Positions 32,731 through 42,301 of a stretch of DNA of 64,000 nt are shown in pieces. The first letter of the stretch is position 1, and each line of letters begins with the position of its first letter. The notes below the pieces were generated by a model. That model was not told the origin of the DNA, searched no databases, and saw only the letters and a program-made list of their open reading frames with translations. Source of the DNA: Pricia antarctica (GTDB lineage Bacteria; Bacteroidota; Bacteroidia; Flavobacteriales; Flavobacteriaceae); assembly GCF_900101815.1 (NCBI RefSeq), contig NZ_FNAO01000006.1:186001-250000 (forward strand). Reading direction: 5' to 3'. A program made the translations under genes and the position numbers.

Positions 32731-35112
32731 TTACTTAAGCTCCTCGCTCAACAACATATTCAAGGCGGCCAGGTCGGGCACTAGCACTTGCCGCGCCTTA
32801 CTGCCTTCGAACGGACCGACAATTCCCGCAGCCTCGAGCTGGTCGACAATGCGTCCCGCACGGTTATAGCCTAATTTCAGTTTTCTTTGGATAAGGGATG
32901 CCGAACCTTGTTGGGCTATGACAATGACCTCGGCGGCCTCTTGAAAAAGGGCGTCCCTGTCCGCTATATCATAATCAAGGTTTGTGCCAGAATCCTCCCC
33001 GGAATATTCCGGTAGCTCATAGGCTTGCGGATATGCTCTTTGCGAGCCTATATAATCGGTAATTTTCGCGATTTCGGGTGTATCGACGAAGGCACATTGA
33101 ATACGGGTCACCTCATTCCCTTGTGTAAATAGCATGTCACCACGTCCAATCAGTTGGTCGGCGCCCTGTGCATCCAAAATGGTGCGGGAATCGATTTTCG
33201 AGGTAACCCGAAAGGCGATGCGGGCGGGAAAATTGGCTTTAATAATACCCGTTATCACGTTGACCGAAGGTCGCTGTGTGGCAACAATCAAATGAATGCC
33301 AATGGCTCGTGCCAGTTGGGCCAAACGGGCAATAGGCGTTTCTACCTCTTTCCCCGCGGTCATGATCAGATCGGCGAACTCATCGATGACCAATACGATA
33401 TAAGGTAAAAATTTGTGTCCGTCGTTGGGGTTCAGTTTCCTTGCCTTGAATTTGGTATTGTATTCCTTAAGATTCCGGACCATGGCTATCTTTAACAGCT
33501 CGTAACGGTCGTCCATTTCGATACAAAGGGAGTTTAAGGTATTGATAACTTTGGTATTGTCCGTTATAATGGCCTCGTCGGAACCGGGTAGCTTTGCCAA
33601 ATAGTGGCGTTCAATTTTGTTGTAGAGCGTCAGTTCAACCTTCTTAGGGTCTACAAGAATGAATTTTACCTCCGCAGGATGCTTCTTGTAGAGTAGGGAT
33701 GTCAATACGGCATTCAGGCCGACTGATTTTCCCTGCCCGGTCGCTCCCGCCATGAGCATGTGCGGCATTTTGGCCAAATCTACAACAAAGGTCTCGTTGC
33801 TGATCGTTTTGCCAAAGGCGATGGGCAATTCCATTTCCGCCTTTTGGAACTTGCTCGACGCGATGACGGAACGCATCGAAACGACTGTGGCATTTTTATT
33901 GGGAACTTCGATACCGATGGTGCCTTTTCCGGGAATGGGCGCAATGATACGTATACCGAGTGCGGCAAGGGAAAGGGCGATGTCATCTTCCAAGTTCTTG
34001 ATTTTCGAAATACGGACGCCCGCCTCCGGTACGATTTCGTACAGGGTCACGGTAGGGCCGATGGTTGCTTTGATCTGCGCAATACCGATTTTGTAGTTCT
34101 TGAGGGTTTCAACAATTTTATTCTTGTTGTTCTCCAATTCTTCTTGATTGATAGTGATTCCGCCGGTTACCCCGTGCGGATCTAAGAGGTCCATAGTGGG
34201 GAACTTATAGCTGCCCAGTTCAAGGGTCGGATCGAACTCCCCGAAATCGGCGACCAGCTTGTCCGCCGTGTTGTCTTTTTCCTCCTTTTCTTCTACGATT
34301 TTTTCGACCTCCATGGCCAACTCTTCAGTTTCTTCCTCAACGGGAACGGTGACCTCAAAATCGTCTTTGGCCTGCTTTTCTTTTTCAAGCGCCGGAATAT
34401 CCTTTTTATGGGTGTAGGTGTCGATGGTTAAGGGAGCATCCTTTTCGTTACTCAATAGCATGTCATCCGAGTGTATCGCGTCGGCCTTTGTTTGCGAACT
34501 TCCTTTTAAATCGGAGGACAAGGAAGCTGTTTTTGACTTGAAAAAACGGGCTATCCCATCGGGCGTAAACTCAAAAAATCGGACTAGGATAAAGGTCAAT
34601 CCGAAAAGCAATAGTAGAAAAACGCCGATCTTTCCTGTATAATCCTGTAAAAAATCGTTCATTTCATAGCCGACCAAACCGCCCAGTAAGGGTTGTGTAT
34701 CCGCGAGAAAACCAAGAGCGATGGAAATCCATATCATAAAGATCAAGCCCCAGATCCATTTTTTAAACAGTCCTTTTTTCTCAAGGCTCAAGAAATAATA
34801 AAGTCCCGTTACACAGAGCAATATCGTAAGTATCAACGAGGCTATTCCGAAACCTTTATAGACCACAAAATGACTGACGCTCGCCCCGAATTTGTTGAGC
34901 AGGTTCTTAGCCTCTTCGTTTCTATCCGCGAACTCCGTCAAAAGGCTTTGGTCGTCTTGCCATGTGAAATAAAAGGAGACGAACGAGAAAAACAGGGCCA
35001 TGCTGAGCAATATCAAAAGGCTGCCCAAAATAATTTTGTTCTGCTTGGATAATTGTAGGGAAAAGCCTTTCTTCTTCGTTTTCGGCTTTGGTTTTCGTGC
35101 CTTTTTTGCCAT
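32731..35112 (-). CDS. ftsK: DNA translocase FtsK
   Basis: 793 residues. Four hydrophobic helices in the first 180 residues, a charged low-complexity linker (about 185-300), and the FtsK motor: alpha region IKNLEDDIALSLAALGIRII, Walker A GATGQGKSVGLNAV (about residue 455), Walker B VLVIDEFADLIMTAGKE. The C-terminal gamma winged helix (IQRKLKLGYNRAGRIVDQLE) recognises the chromosome orientation sequences. It pumps DNA for chromosome dimer resolution at the division septum. The linker is far shorter than in E. coli FtsK but normal for this phylum. lolA follows 85 bp downstream. Confidence 0.97.
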   Translation of the reverse strand: MAKKARKPKPKTKKKGFSLQLSKQNKIILGSLLILLSMALFFSFVSFYFTWQDDQSLLTEFADRNEEAKNLLNKFGASVSHFVVYKGFGIASLILTILLCVTGLYYFLSLEKKGLFKKWIWGLIFMIWISIALGFLADTQPLLGGLVGYEMNDFLQDYTGKIGVFLLLLFGLTFILVRFFEFTPDGIARFFKSKTASLSSDLKGSSQTKADAIHSDDMLLSNEKDAPLTIDTYTHKKDIPALEKEKQAKDDFEVTVPVEEETEELAMEVEKIVEEKEEKDNTADKLVADFGEFDPTLELGSYKFPTMDLLDPHGVTGGITINQEELENNKNKIVETLKNYKIGIAQIKATIGPTVTLYEIVPEAGVRISKIKNLEDDIALSLAALGIRIIAPIPGKGTIGIEVPNKNATVVSMRSVIASSKFQKAEMELPIAFGKTISNETFVVDLAKMPHMLMAGATGQGKSVGLNAVLTSLLYKKHPAEVKFILVDPKKVELTLYNKIERHYLAKLPGSDEAIITDNTKVINTLNSLCIEMDDRYELLKIAMVRNLKEYNTKFKARKLNPNDGHKFLPYIVLVIDEFADLIMTAGKEVETPIARLAQLARAIGIHLIVATQRPSVNVITGIIKANFPARIAFRVTSKIDSRTILDAQGADQLIGRGDMLFTQGNEVTRIQCAFVDTPEIAKITDYIGSQRAYPQAYELPEYSGEDSGTNLDYDIADRDALFQEAAEVIVIAQQGSASLIQRKLKLGYNRAGRIVDQLEAAGIVGPFEGSKARQVLVPDLAALNMLLSEELK

Positions 35113-35193
35113 CTATCTTTTTAAGGAATTTTCTATTTCAGGGGGCTAAATTACGAATTTGTCGGGGAAGGAGCCGGATGGTGAATCGCCGCT

Positions 35194-35559
35194 TTAAAAT
35201 ATTTTGGGGAGATAGATGATAAGCCCCACAATGATAGCTCCTAGGGAGACCAGCATTACGGCCCCTGCGGACACGTCTTTGATAAAGCCTATTCGCTTAT
35301 TGAATTCCGGATGAATGAAGTCGCATATTTTTTCGATGGCCGTATTGGCCCCTTCGATACCGATTACCAGTGAGATGGCAAGTACTTGTAAAATCCACTC
35401 TGTGTTGGATATTTCAAAATAAAAACCGACGGCGGTCATCAAAATGGCCAGAACGACCTGTATTTTAATGCTAGGTTCGGTACGAATCAAAAGAAGGGCC
35501 CCGCGTAATGCGAAGCCCACACTTTTTATACGATTTCGTAAAAAAGATTCTTTAGGCAT
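35194..35559 (-). CDS. dgkA: Diacylglycerol/undecaprenol kinase family protein
   Basis: 121 residues with three hydrophobic helices (about 35-52, 55-75, 98-117). The DAGK-prokaryotic signature appears as GIEGANTAIEKICDFIH, followed by the KDVSAGAVMLVSLGA stretch. The Glu residues used for metal/ATP binding are present. It phosphorylates diacylglycerol or undecaprenol in the inner membrane. Its start overlaps the end of tpx by 8 bp, so translation may be coupled. Confidence 0.93.
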   Translation of the reverse strand: MPKESFLRNRIKSVGFALRGALLLIRTEPSIKIQVVLAILMTAVGFYFEISNTEWILQVLAISLVIGIEGANTAIEKICDFIHPEFNKRIGFIKDVSAGAVMLVSLGAIIVGLIIYLPKIF

Positions 35560-36058
35560 TGGTAATGGCTTCTAGAGCTGCCTTATAATCAGGTTCGTCG
35601 ACGATTTCGGGTACCTGTTCGGTATAGACAATCTCTTGATTCTCGTTAATCACTACAACGACCCGTGAAAGCAAAGATTGTAGTGGACCATCGGAAAATT
35701 CAAGATTATAGGCCTTACCAAAATTCCCGTCGCGAAAATCGGATAGCATTTCGACGTTTTCGATACCCTCGGCACCACAGAAACGGGCTTGGGCGAAGGG
35801 TAGATCCTTAGAAATGCACAACACCGCCGTATTGTCTAATTTCGCGGCCTTTTCGTTGAATTGCCTAACGGATTGCGCACAGGTTCCGGTATCGATGCTG
35901 GGAAATACGTTCAGCACTGTTTTTTTACCTGAATAGTCTGAAAGTGAAGCATGGGATAGGTCTGTCTTTGTCAATTCAAAATCGGGAGCCTTGCTTCCGG
36001 TTGCGGGCAGGCTGCCCGTTGTATGTACTTTGTTGCCCTTTAAGGTTATTGTCGCCAT
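35552..36058 (-). CDS. tpx: Thiol peroxidase Tpx
   Basis: 168 residues of the Tpx peroxiredoxin group: VFPSIDTGTCAQSVRQF holds the peroxidatic Cys, and ARFCGAEGIENVEMLSDFR the resolving Cys about 34 residues later, the standard spacing. It reduces hydrogen and organic peroxides in the cytosol or periplasm. ATG start; no export signal. First gene of the tpx-dgkA unit. Confidence 0.96.
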   Translation of the reverse strand: MATITLKGNKVHTTGSLPATGSKAPDFELTKTDLSHASLSDYSGKKTVLNVFPSIDTGTCAQSVRQFNEKAAKLDNTAVLCISKDLPFAQARFCGAEGIENVEMLSDFRDGNFGKAYNLEFSDGPLQSLLSRVVVVINENQEIVYTEQVPEIVDEPDYKAALEAITNA

Positions 36059-36228
36059 GTTATTTGTGTTAAAGTGAAGCGTGAAATTATGAAAAATAAG
36101 TGGATGGGGAAATTATAAAATATTTACGTTAAATGATCGTATTGGATGTATTCAAATCAAGAATCGATGGACCCCATGAACCTTTACATAAATTTATTGA
36201 GCGCCACCTTTTATACTGAAAAATGGAT

Positions 36229-37752
36229 TTAAAATCCATCTTGGCGAGAATTCTTTTTTTTATTGGAAGTCGACTTCTTAGACGCCAACTGCTTGATTTT
36301 TATGTGAAAAGCGGCAAATATCAGGGTCATGATGGGACTTAACCAATTAAAGATGGCAAAAAAGGCATAATCTACAGTCGGTACGCCCAGAACACCGCTG
36401 TGATAGGCACCACAGGTATTCCAAGGGATCAATACCGAGGTTACGGTACCGGAATCTTCCAAGGTCCTGCTCAGGTTTTCAGGGGCAAGTCCCCTGTCTT
36501 TGTAGGCTTTGGCGAACATTTTCCCGGGCACGACAATGGCGAGATATTGGTCGGAGGCGGTAACGTTCAATGCCAAACAGCTCCCCACAGTGCTTGCAAA
36601 AAGTCCAAATGTCGTTTTGGCCATCGCCAATAACGAATTGGTAATTCGGTCCAGGGCACCGATGCCGTCCATAACCCCTCCGAAGACCATCGCACAAACG
36701 ATCAACCATATGGTGCCCAACATTCCTGCCATACCCTTAGCGGAGAACAGATCATTTAGTACCGGGTTATCGGTTGGTATGGCCGTCTCTACCGTTATGG
36801 CGTTTAGCACGCCCTTATAGCCCGATTCGAAAGTGAGTGTATCAGCTCCTGTAATTCCCGCCACGATGTCGGGTTGAAAAATTAGTGCAAAGACCGCTCC
36901 CAACAAAGTGCCGATCAACAGGGCGGCCAGGGGGGGAGTCTTTTTTACGATCAGGAATATAACAGCGGTGGGTACGATAAACAACCACGCATTAATGGTG
37001 AAGGTCGAATCAATGGAGGCTAAAAGGGAATGGATATCCGCTGTTCCGCTCGTGTCGATATTCAAGCCTATGATCACAAATACAATGAGGGTCACAATAA
37101 TGGTAGGTACCGTGGTGTAGAGCATATATTGTATATGGTCAAAAAGTTCACCTCCCGCCATGGCGGGTGCCAAGTTCGTGGTGTCGCTGAGCGGAGAAAG
37201 TTTATCTCCGAAATACGCGCCGGATAGCACGGCACCGGCGGTCATACCCAACGATATGCCCAACGCATCTCCAATACCGATCAGAGCTATACCAACAGTC
37301 GCCGAGGTCGTCCAACTGCTTCCGGTGGCTATTGAAATAATGGAGCAGATGACTACACAGGCACCCAAAAATATGGTGGGATTTAAAATCTGTAGTCCGT
37401 AATAGATCATGGCGGGAATGACACCGCTGATCATCCAAGTGCCGGCCAGCGCGCCCACCATTAATAAAATTAACAAGGCCCCAGTGGTGGATTTGACGTT
37501 TTCTTCGACCTCGGCCAACATTTGTTCATAGGACACCTTATTTAGAAAGCCAACGATAGCGGCGACCGCTCCGCCCATCAGTAAAATAAACTGGTTGGAG
37601 CCGCTTAACGCGTCATCACCGAAAACATAGACGTTGTAAGCCAACATGCCTACAAGGGCTACTACGGGAATCAGGGCTTCCCAGATGCTCAACTCCCTAT
37701 TCTCCACAATATGTTCGTTTTCGCGATGTTCGCTTGATTTAGGACCTTTCAT
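36229..37752 (-). CDS. nhaC: Na+/H+ antiporter NhaC-type
   Basis: About 507 residues from the ATG at complement 37750-37752; the frame extends 18 codons upstream to a TTG, giving a less plausible N-terminus. Twelve or so hydrophobic helices. NhaC family features: ATGSSWTTSATVGIALIGIG, SGAYFGDKLSPLSDTTNLAP, TASDQYLAIVVPGKMF and VTSVLIPWNTCGAY. The C-terminus is Lys/Ser-rich and cytosolic. It exports sodium, fitting a marine habitat. Heptad repeats lie 65 bp upstream. Confidence 0.94.
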   Translation of the reverse strand: MKGPKSSEHRENEHIVENRELSIWEALIPVVALVGMLAYNVYVFGDDALSGSNQFILLMGGAVAAIVGFLNKVSYEQMLAEVEENVKSTTGALLILLMVGALAGTWMISGVIPAMIYYGLQILNPTIFLGACVVICSIISIATGSSWTTSATVGIALIGIGDALGISLGMTAGAVLSGAYFGDKLSPLSDTTNLAPAMAGGELFDHIQYMLYTTVPTIIVTLIVFVIIGLNIDTSGTADIHSLLASIDSTFTINAWLFIVPTAVIFLIVKKTPPLAALLIGTLLGAVFALIFQPDIVAGITGADTLTFESGYKGVLNAITVETAIPTDNPVLNDLFSAKGMAGMLGTIWLIVCAMVFGGVMDGIGALDRITNSLLAMAKTTFGLFASTVGSCLALNVTASDQYLAIVVPGKMFAKAYKDRGLAPENLSRTLEDSGTVTSVLIPWNTCGAYHSGVLGVPTVDYAFFAIFNWLSPIMTLIFAAFHIKIKQLASKKSTSNKKKNSRQDGF

Positions 37753-37816
37753 AAAAAGTTGGATTCTATAGGTGGTAATATTACGATTTTGGATACGTTT
37801 GTGCAACTTCCCTTTG

Positions 37817-37844
37817 CTATTCGCCCTTCGCTATAGGCCATAGG
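37817..37844 (+). repeat. Heptad-phased intergenic repeat, copy C
   Basis: Four 7-mers in uninterrupted phase: CTATTCG, CCCTTCG, CTATAGG, CCATAGG. The first is identical to the unit tandemly repeated at 31855-31896. Confidence 0.6.
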
Positions 37845-38032
37845 CTTGGTTAAACCTAATTCTCCTAGTATAAAACGCTAGGCGGCTTACATTTAGTACA
37901 AGGCAGGATATTTGAATGCTGGCCTCTCGGTTTTACTTCGATAAGTTTACTAATTGCGCTCGAGTTGATATGGATGGGTCTTAACCCCTTAATCCACTCT
38001 AGAGTTAAAGATTTCGTGTTTGGGATTTTGCC

Positions 38033-38060
38033 TTGAAACCGGAAAATAGTGTTAATTTTG
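38033..38060 (+). promoter_or_regulatory. Promoter of lpdA
   Basis: TTG at 38033-38035 and TAATTTTG at 38053-38060, spacing 17 bp, fit the Bacteroidota TTG-N17-23-TAnnTTTG consensus. It lies 22 bp upstream of the lpdA ATG. Confidence 0.6.
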
Positions 38061-38082
38061 TCCTTCAACAAAAGCTAAGATT

Positions 38083-39489
38083 ATGAGTTCATACGACGTA
38101 GCCATTATCGGCTCGGGCCCTGGGGGTTATGTAGCGGCAATCCGTTGCGCACAATTGGGAATGAAGACCGCGATTATCGAAAAGTATAGCACATTGGGAG
38201 GTACCTGCCTCAATGTGGGCTGTATTCCCTCAAAAGCCATGCTGGATTCCTCTCACCATTACGAGGATGCCGTTACACATTTCGAAGAGCACGGTATCGA
38301 CATTCCCGGGGAGATTAAAGTCAATCTGGAAAAAATGATCGCTCGAAAACAGTCCGTTGTCGATCAGACTTGCAATGGGGTCAAGTTTTTGATGAAGAAA
38401 AATAATATTACGGTTTATGAAGGTCTGGGGAGTTTTAAGGACAAGACCCATATCGATATCATAAATAGCGATGGTGAATCAGAAACTATTGAGGCAAAGA
38501 ATATTATCATTGCTACCGGAAGTAAACCTTCAAATCTTCCTTTTATCGAATTGGACAAAGAGCGGGTCATTACTTCGACCGAAGCTTTAAAATTAAAAGA
38601 GATTCCCAAGCACATGATCGTAATCGGTGGCGGAGTCATCGGACTCGAACTGGGCCAAGTCTATAAGCGTCTCGGTGCCGAGGTGACGGTTATCGAATTT
38701 ATGGACCGTATCATTCCCACAATGGATGCCGCACTTTCGAAGGAATTGATGAAAGTGATGAAAAAGCAGAAGGTAAAGTTCAATCTATCGCACAAAGTCA
38801 AATCCGTTGAGCGAAAAGGGGACGAGATTATTGTTAAAGCGGACAACAAAAAGGGCGAGGAAGTGGAGTTCAAGGGAGACTATTGCCTAGTTTCCGTTGG
38901 CCGTCGCCCATATACCGATGGCTTGAATGCCGAAGCTGCCGGGGTAAAAATCGACGGCAAAGGTAGAGTGGAGGTCAATGAACATTTGCAGACTTCGACC
39001 GCTAACGTTTATGCCATCGGCGACGTCATCCGTGGTGCCATGTTGGCGCACAAGGCCGAGGAGGAAGGAACTTTGGTGGCGGAACAATTGGCGGGCCAAA
39101 AGCCGCATATCGATTACAACCTGATTCCCGGCGTGGTCTATACTTGGCCCGAAGTGGCCGCTGTCGGCAAAACGGAGGAGGAGTTGAAAGAAGCAGGCAT
39201 CGAATATAAATCCGGACAGTTCCCCATGCGCGCCTTGGGCCGTTCAAGGGCGAGTATGGACCTGGATGGTTTCGTTAAAATATTGGCCGACAAAAAAACC
39301 GATGAGGTTTTAGGCGTGCATATGATCGGAGCCCGTTGTGCCGATCTGATTGCCGAAGCCGTTACCGCCATGGAATTTCGGGCTTCCGCGGAAGATATTT
39401 CGAGAATGAGCCATTCGCACCCTACCTACGCCGAGGCAGTCAAAGAAGCGGCCCTTGCAGCTACTGGGGATAGGGCACTGCATATTTGA
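38083..39489 (+). CDS. lpdA: Dihydrolipoyl dehydrogenase (E3)
   Basis: 468 residues. FAD motif VAIIGSGPGGYVAAIRCAQ, redox-active disulfide GGTCLNVGCIPSK (Cys42/Cys47), NAD motif IVIGGGVIGLELGQVYKRLG, second FAD motif TSTANVYAIGDV, and the C-terminal HSHPTYAE with the catalytic His-Glu pair. It reoxidises lipoamide in pyruvate and 2-oxoglutarate dehydrogenase complexes. It stands alone here, away from E1 and E2 genes, as is common in this phylum. Confidence 0.97.
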   Translation: MSSYDVAIIGSGPGGYVAAIRCAQLGMKTAIIEKYSTLGGTCLNVGCIPSKAMLDSSHHYEDAVTHFEEHGIDIPGEIKVNLEKMIARKQSVVDQTCNGVKFLMKKNNITVYEGLGSFKDKTHIDIINSDGESETIEAKNIIIATGSKPSNLPFIELDKERVITSTEALKLKEIPKHMIVIGGGVIGLELGQVYKRLGAEVTVIEFMDRIIPTMDAALSKELMKVMKKQKVKFNLSHKVKSVERKGDEIIVKADNKKGEEVEFKGDYCLVSVGRRPYTDGLNAEAAGVKIDGKGRVEVNEHLQTSTANVYAIGDVIRGAMLAHKAEEEGTLVAEQLAGQKPHIDYNLIPGVVYTWPEVAAVGKTEEELKEAGIEYKSGQFPMRALGRSRASMDLDGFVKILADKKTDEVLGVHMIGARCADLIAEAVTAMEFRASAEDISRMSHSHPTYAEAVKEAALAATGDRALHI

Positions 39490-39861
39490 AAACTTCCTTT
39501 CGTGCAGCTATGCGTAGCTGGGTGGAAGAATGGCGAAGCACCTGGTTTTTGTCACGCTGAACCGGATGAATTATCTTCAGTTCTCCTTTTCGTTTATTCT
39601 CTTGATTTGCAGTTACTAGAGAAAATGGGCATTTGGTGGAATTCATTTGTTTTCTTAAAATTAAATTAATATTTTCGCTTTCAATTGAACGAAAATACCC
39701 CGAAGCCTGTATTATTTCTATTCTATTTGTAAGAATTATCTCTTGGGAGCTCATTCAGATCAGTTTGAAAATAAAAGCTGGGATGGCCTATTAGTTGATT
39801 TTAGGGTATTATTTGGAGGGGATTAACTGGGTATTAATAAGCAACCATAAACCAATACGTT
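39490..39861. other. 372-bp intergenic region
   Basis: A short hairpin (CAGCTA-TGCG-TAGCTG, 39505-39520) without a T-run follows lpdA. A minus-strand frame across 39461-39754 is open but overlaps the lpdA end and resembles nothing known. Otherwise AT-rich DNA upstream of the lipoprotein gene. Confidence 0.4.
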
Positions 39862-40809
39862 ATGAAAAAGGGACTGGCAGGTGTCATTTTTGTTTTAGCA
39901 ACTCTTCTATGGGGCTGTGAAGCAGAGGAAGTTACCCATCTTGAGGCACAGCCCGAAAAGAAGGAAAAAGTCGAGGAAGCGCTGGAAAGCGAAGGTTCGG
40001 AGGGGACTGAAGAGGGCGAAGAAGAATCGACCGCGGAAGAAACAACAACTGAAGAAACCCAAGCCCCCGGGCAGGTTGAAGAGCCTAGTGAGCCACAATT
40101 TGGCTTGGTTTCCTATAGGGGTAGAATTCCTAGTGAAACTTCCAAAGTACCGTCTTGTAAGACCGGTAGTCCTGATACAGTTATCTTCAGATTGGTAGAT
40201 GCTACGGGCACCAGCCGTGAAGAAAGCGTTCCTGCCGAAGAAAACGACGGATTGGTCACTACATTGACCCCTGCGTCATTACCCATAGGGCAAAGCACCA
40301 TCAATGCCATACTTTTGATGAAAGGCAAGGATACGCTTTACGCCATACCTAGTGAGACCGACTTTGATCTTGCCCGGTTTGCCGATGCTACCGTACCCTT
40401 TGAGGTCGAGGTGACCGAAAACACGGAATTGACCGGTTCCGCGTTCTGTTATACCCAAGAACCAATCGATGTTCCTGAAGAGGAGCTGATAAATGGCGGT
40501 TTCGGTACCCAAAGGTTACAGACCCTTTGGATCGATATTCAGGGAGAGTGCATCGATATTGTCACGGTGACAATCGATGCCTATAGAGTGCTTGAAATCT
40601 ATCCTTTTCAAGATGGATTATATGATATTCCCATTCCAGAGAATTATGATCAAATGGAGATACGGGCCTACACTCCGGAGTTTCAATCGGGTGTTAACGA
40701 TTTTGAGGTGTTTACCTTTACCGCAGCGCAGCCTTATAATGCAGATGGAGTGCTGAAAACCGAAGATTTGGTAAAGTTCAGTTACGATTGTCTGGTCGAG
40801 GAGTTCTAA
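39862..40809 (+). CDS. Lipoprotein with acidic linker, function unknown
   Basis: 315 residues. Lipobox LLWGC at residues 15-19 ends a short signal peptide. A strongly acidic Glu/Thr/Pro-rich stretch follows (about residues 25-85, with runs of Glu), then a beta-rich domain of about 230 residues with several Cys that look paired (VPSCKTGS, GSAFCYTQ, GECIDIV, SYDCLVEEF). Probably anchored in the outer membrane with the acidic segment as a spacer. I do not recognise the globular domain. A strong terminator follows, so it is monocistronic. Confidence 0.8.
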   Translation: MKKGLAGVIFVLATLLWGCEAEEVTHLEAQPEKKEKVEEALESEGSEGTEEGEEESTAEETTTEETQAPGQVEEPSEPQFGLVSYRGRIPSETSKVPSCKTGSPDTVIFRLVDATGTSREESVPAEENDGLVTTLTPASLPIGQSTINAILLMKGKDTLYAIPSETDFDLARFADATVPFEVEVTENTELTGSAFCYTQEPIDVPEEELINGGFGTQRLQTLWIDIQGECIDIVTVTIDAYRVLEIYPFQDGLYDIPIPENYDQMEIRAYTPEFQSGVNDFEVFTFTAAQPYNADGVLKTEDLVKFSYDCLVEEF

Positions 40810-40846
40810 GGGAATGAAGATTTTTAAATGTAAATCTATACAAGCT

Positions 40847-40880
40847 AAAAGCCTCGAAATCTCAAATTTCGAGGCTTTTT
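40847..40880 (+). terminator. Rho-independent terminator after lipoprotein gene
   Basis: Stem AAAAGCCTCGAAAT / ATTTCGAGGCTTTT (14 bp) with a 5-nt loop and a T tail. The A/T flanks would also let it serve the convergent acyltransferase gene. Confidence 0.85.
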
Positions 40881-40984
40881 CATTTTCCGATTACATCTTG
40901 CTCTGAATAAATTTTATGCAATCCATTGCCATACGGCGTTGTGGCGTTGCGCTTACGGGCGCATAGCCATGCATGGTGAAAAGA

Positions 40985-42169
40985 TTAGTTCTTCACAACG
41001 CCAAAGCGGCGCAATACTTTATAAAATCGGTCTTTCGCAAACTCCAGGGCATTAGCGCCCACTATTTCCAATTGTACCAAAGTGTATTTTCCTGCCGTAG
41101 CCAGACTTAATTTGATGGAAAATTTGTGCTTTTCGTATTGCAAAGCTGTATAGGTGCTGATAATCATAAACGCCAACGCACCTGAAATTGCTAGCGCTGG
41201 GTTCAAGGAATGATGAAGGAATCTATATAGTCCGAGACCTGTGAAACTTCCATAAAGAATGATAAAGTGGACAATGTATATGGATAAGGTACTCTGTCCT
41301 ATTTTTAAAACGGTCGTATTTTTCAGCAAACTTCGGAACAACATGAATACGGCAAAAACCAGAAGCACATCTCCCAAACGGATAAATAGATAATTGTTAA
41401 AGGAAATATCGGCGAACAATTGTATTCCCGTGAATCGCGAAAGGGCCAAGAATGGATCGGATGAACCAAAAATCAATCCTATGCCTCCCAATATGGCAAT
41501 AGCGCTAGCAGTTGGATATAAATAGTTAAAATTCTTGAATTTGGTGAATAATAGGGAAATAAAGCCTCCAAAGGCCGCATAGCCGAACCAAGGGAAAATG
41601 GTGAATACCGACCCGTTCGATTTGGTCAAATAGTTGGCAAATGCGTCCGGAAGAAAACTAAAGCTCCATGTCTTATAAATCGGTTCAAATAGAAATAGAA
41701 TTACTGTGACACCCAATAACAGAAATGGGAAGAGGGATTTTTTGTGTTTTTGAACCATCAAATAAATCCCGATAATGCCCAAAAGGGAAAGTCCGATACA
41801 ATGTAAAACATCCACCAGATAAAAAGAATCGTAAAGTTCACCTTGTAAAAGTCCGAACAGGTTCATTCGCAGCAGATATCCAATAAAAAGGAGTTCCAGG
41901 CCACGTTTGATTCCCTTTTTGACCCTAGGATTTTTTAATCCCTGTTTGTCGCCGCGTACCAAAAGATAGGTGAAAATAAATCCGGAAACGGTAAAGAAAA
42001 CCGGTGCGGTCATTCCCCTAAAATACTTCCAAACCGCGAATATGGGACTGGAATCGTCGCGAAATGCGGTATCCAGAAGTCCATCCACAAAATGCCCTTG
42101 CAGCATCATCAGAATGGCCCAGGCCCTCATGGCGTCGATGAAATATAATCTTTTGGTCTTGTTGTCCAC
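40985..42169 (-). CDS. Membrane acyltransferase (DUF1624/acyltransferase-3 type)
   Basis: 394 residues, about ten transmembrane helices. The N-terminal LYFIDAMRAWAILMMLQGHF with Arg and the catalytic-type His, then GMTAPVFFTVSGFIFTYLL, are typical of the heparan-alpha-glucosaminide N-acetyltransferase/acyltransferase-3 superfamily. Members transfer acyl groups to surface glycans or other envelope acceptors. The C-terminus after about residue 345 is an amphipathic cytosolic tail. Single gene. Substrate not deducible. Confidence 0.85.
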   Translation of the reverse strand: MDNKTKRLYFIDAMRAWAILMMLQGHFVDGLLDTAFRDDSSPIFAVWKYFRGMTAPVFFTVSGFIFTYLLVRGDKQGLKNPRVKKGIKRGLELLFIGYLLRMNLFGLLQGELYDSFYLVDVLHCIGLSLLGIIGIYLMVQKHKKSLFPFLLLGVTVILFLFEPIYKTWSFSFLPDAFANYLTKSNGSVFTIFPWFGYAAFGGFISLLFTKFKNFNYLYPTASAIAILGGIGLIFGSSDPFLALSRFTGIQLFADISFNNYLFIRLGDVLLVFAVFMLFRSLLKNTTVLKIGQSTLSIYIVHFIILYGSFTGLGLYRFLHHSLNPALAISGALAFMIISTYTALQYEKHKFSIKLSLATAGKYTLVQLEIVGANALEFAKDRFYKVLRRFGVVKN

Positions 42170-42301
42170 TTTAATTTACTTTCCCACTCCCTAATATACT
42201 TGTACAACAGCACATTTGGATGTTTAAGGCGGCAAAATTAACCAAAATTCGGTCAAATTATAGGGAATTGCCATATTTTCGCTAAAAAGCACAGCACTAA
42301 A

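Larger units (their letters stand above)
37753..38082. other. Divergent intergenic region: heptad repeat plus lpdA promoter
   Basis: Contains heptad repeat copy C (37817-37844) and the lpdA promoter (38033-38060). Nothing else recognised. Confidence 0.5.

Noticed and set aside
39505-39520. Hairpin after lpdA as a terminator.
   Set aside because: Six-bp stem without a following T-run; too weak.
39461-39754. 97-codon minus-strand open frame after lpdA.
   Set aside because: It overlaps the lpdA 3' end antisense and has unlike composition; no supporting signal.
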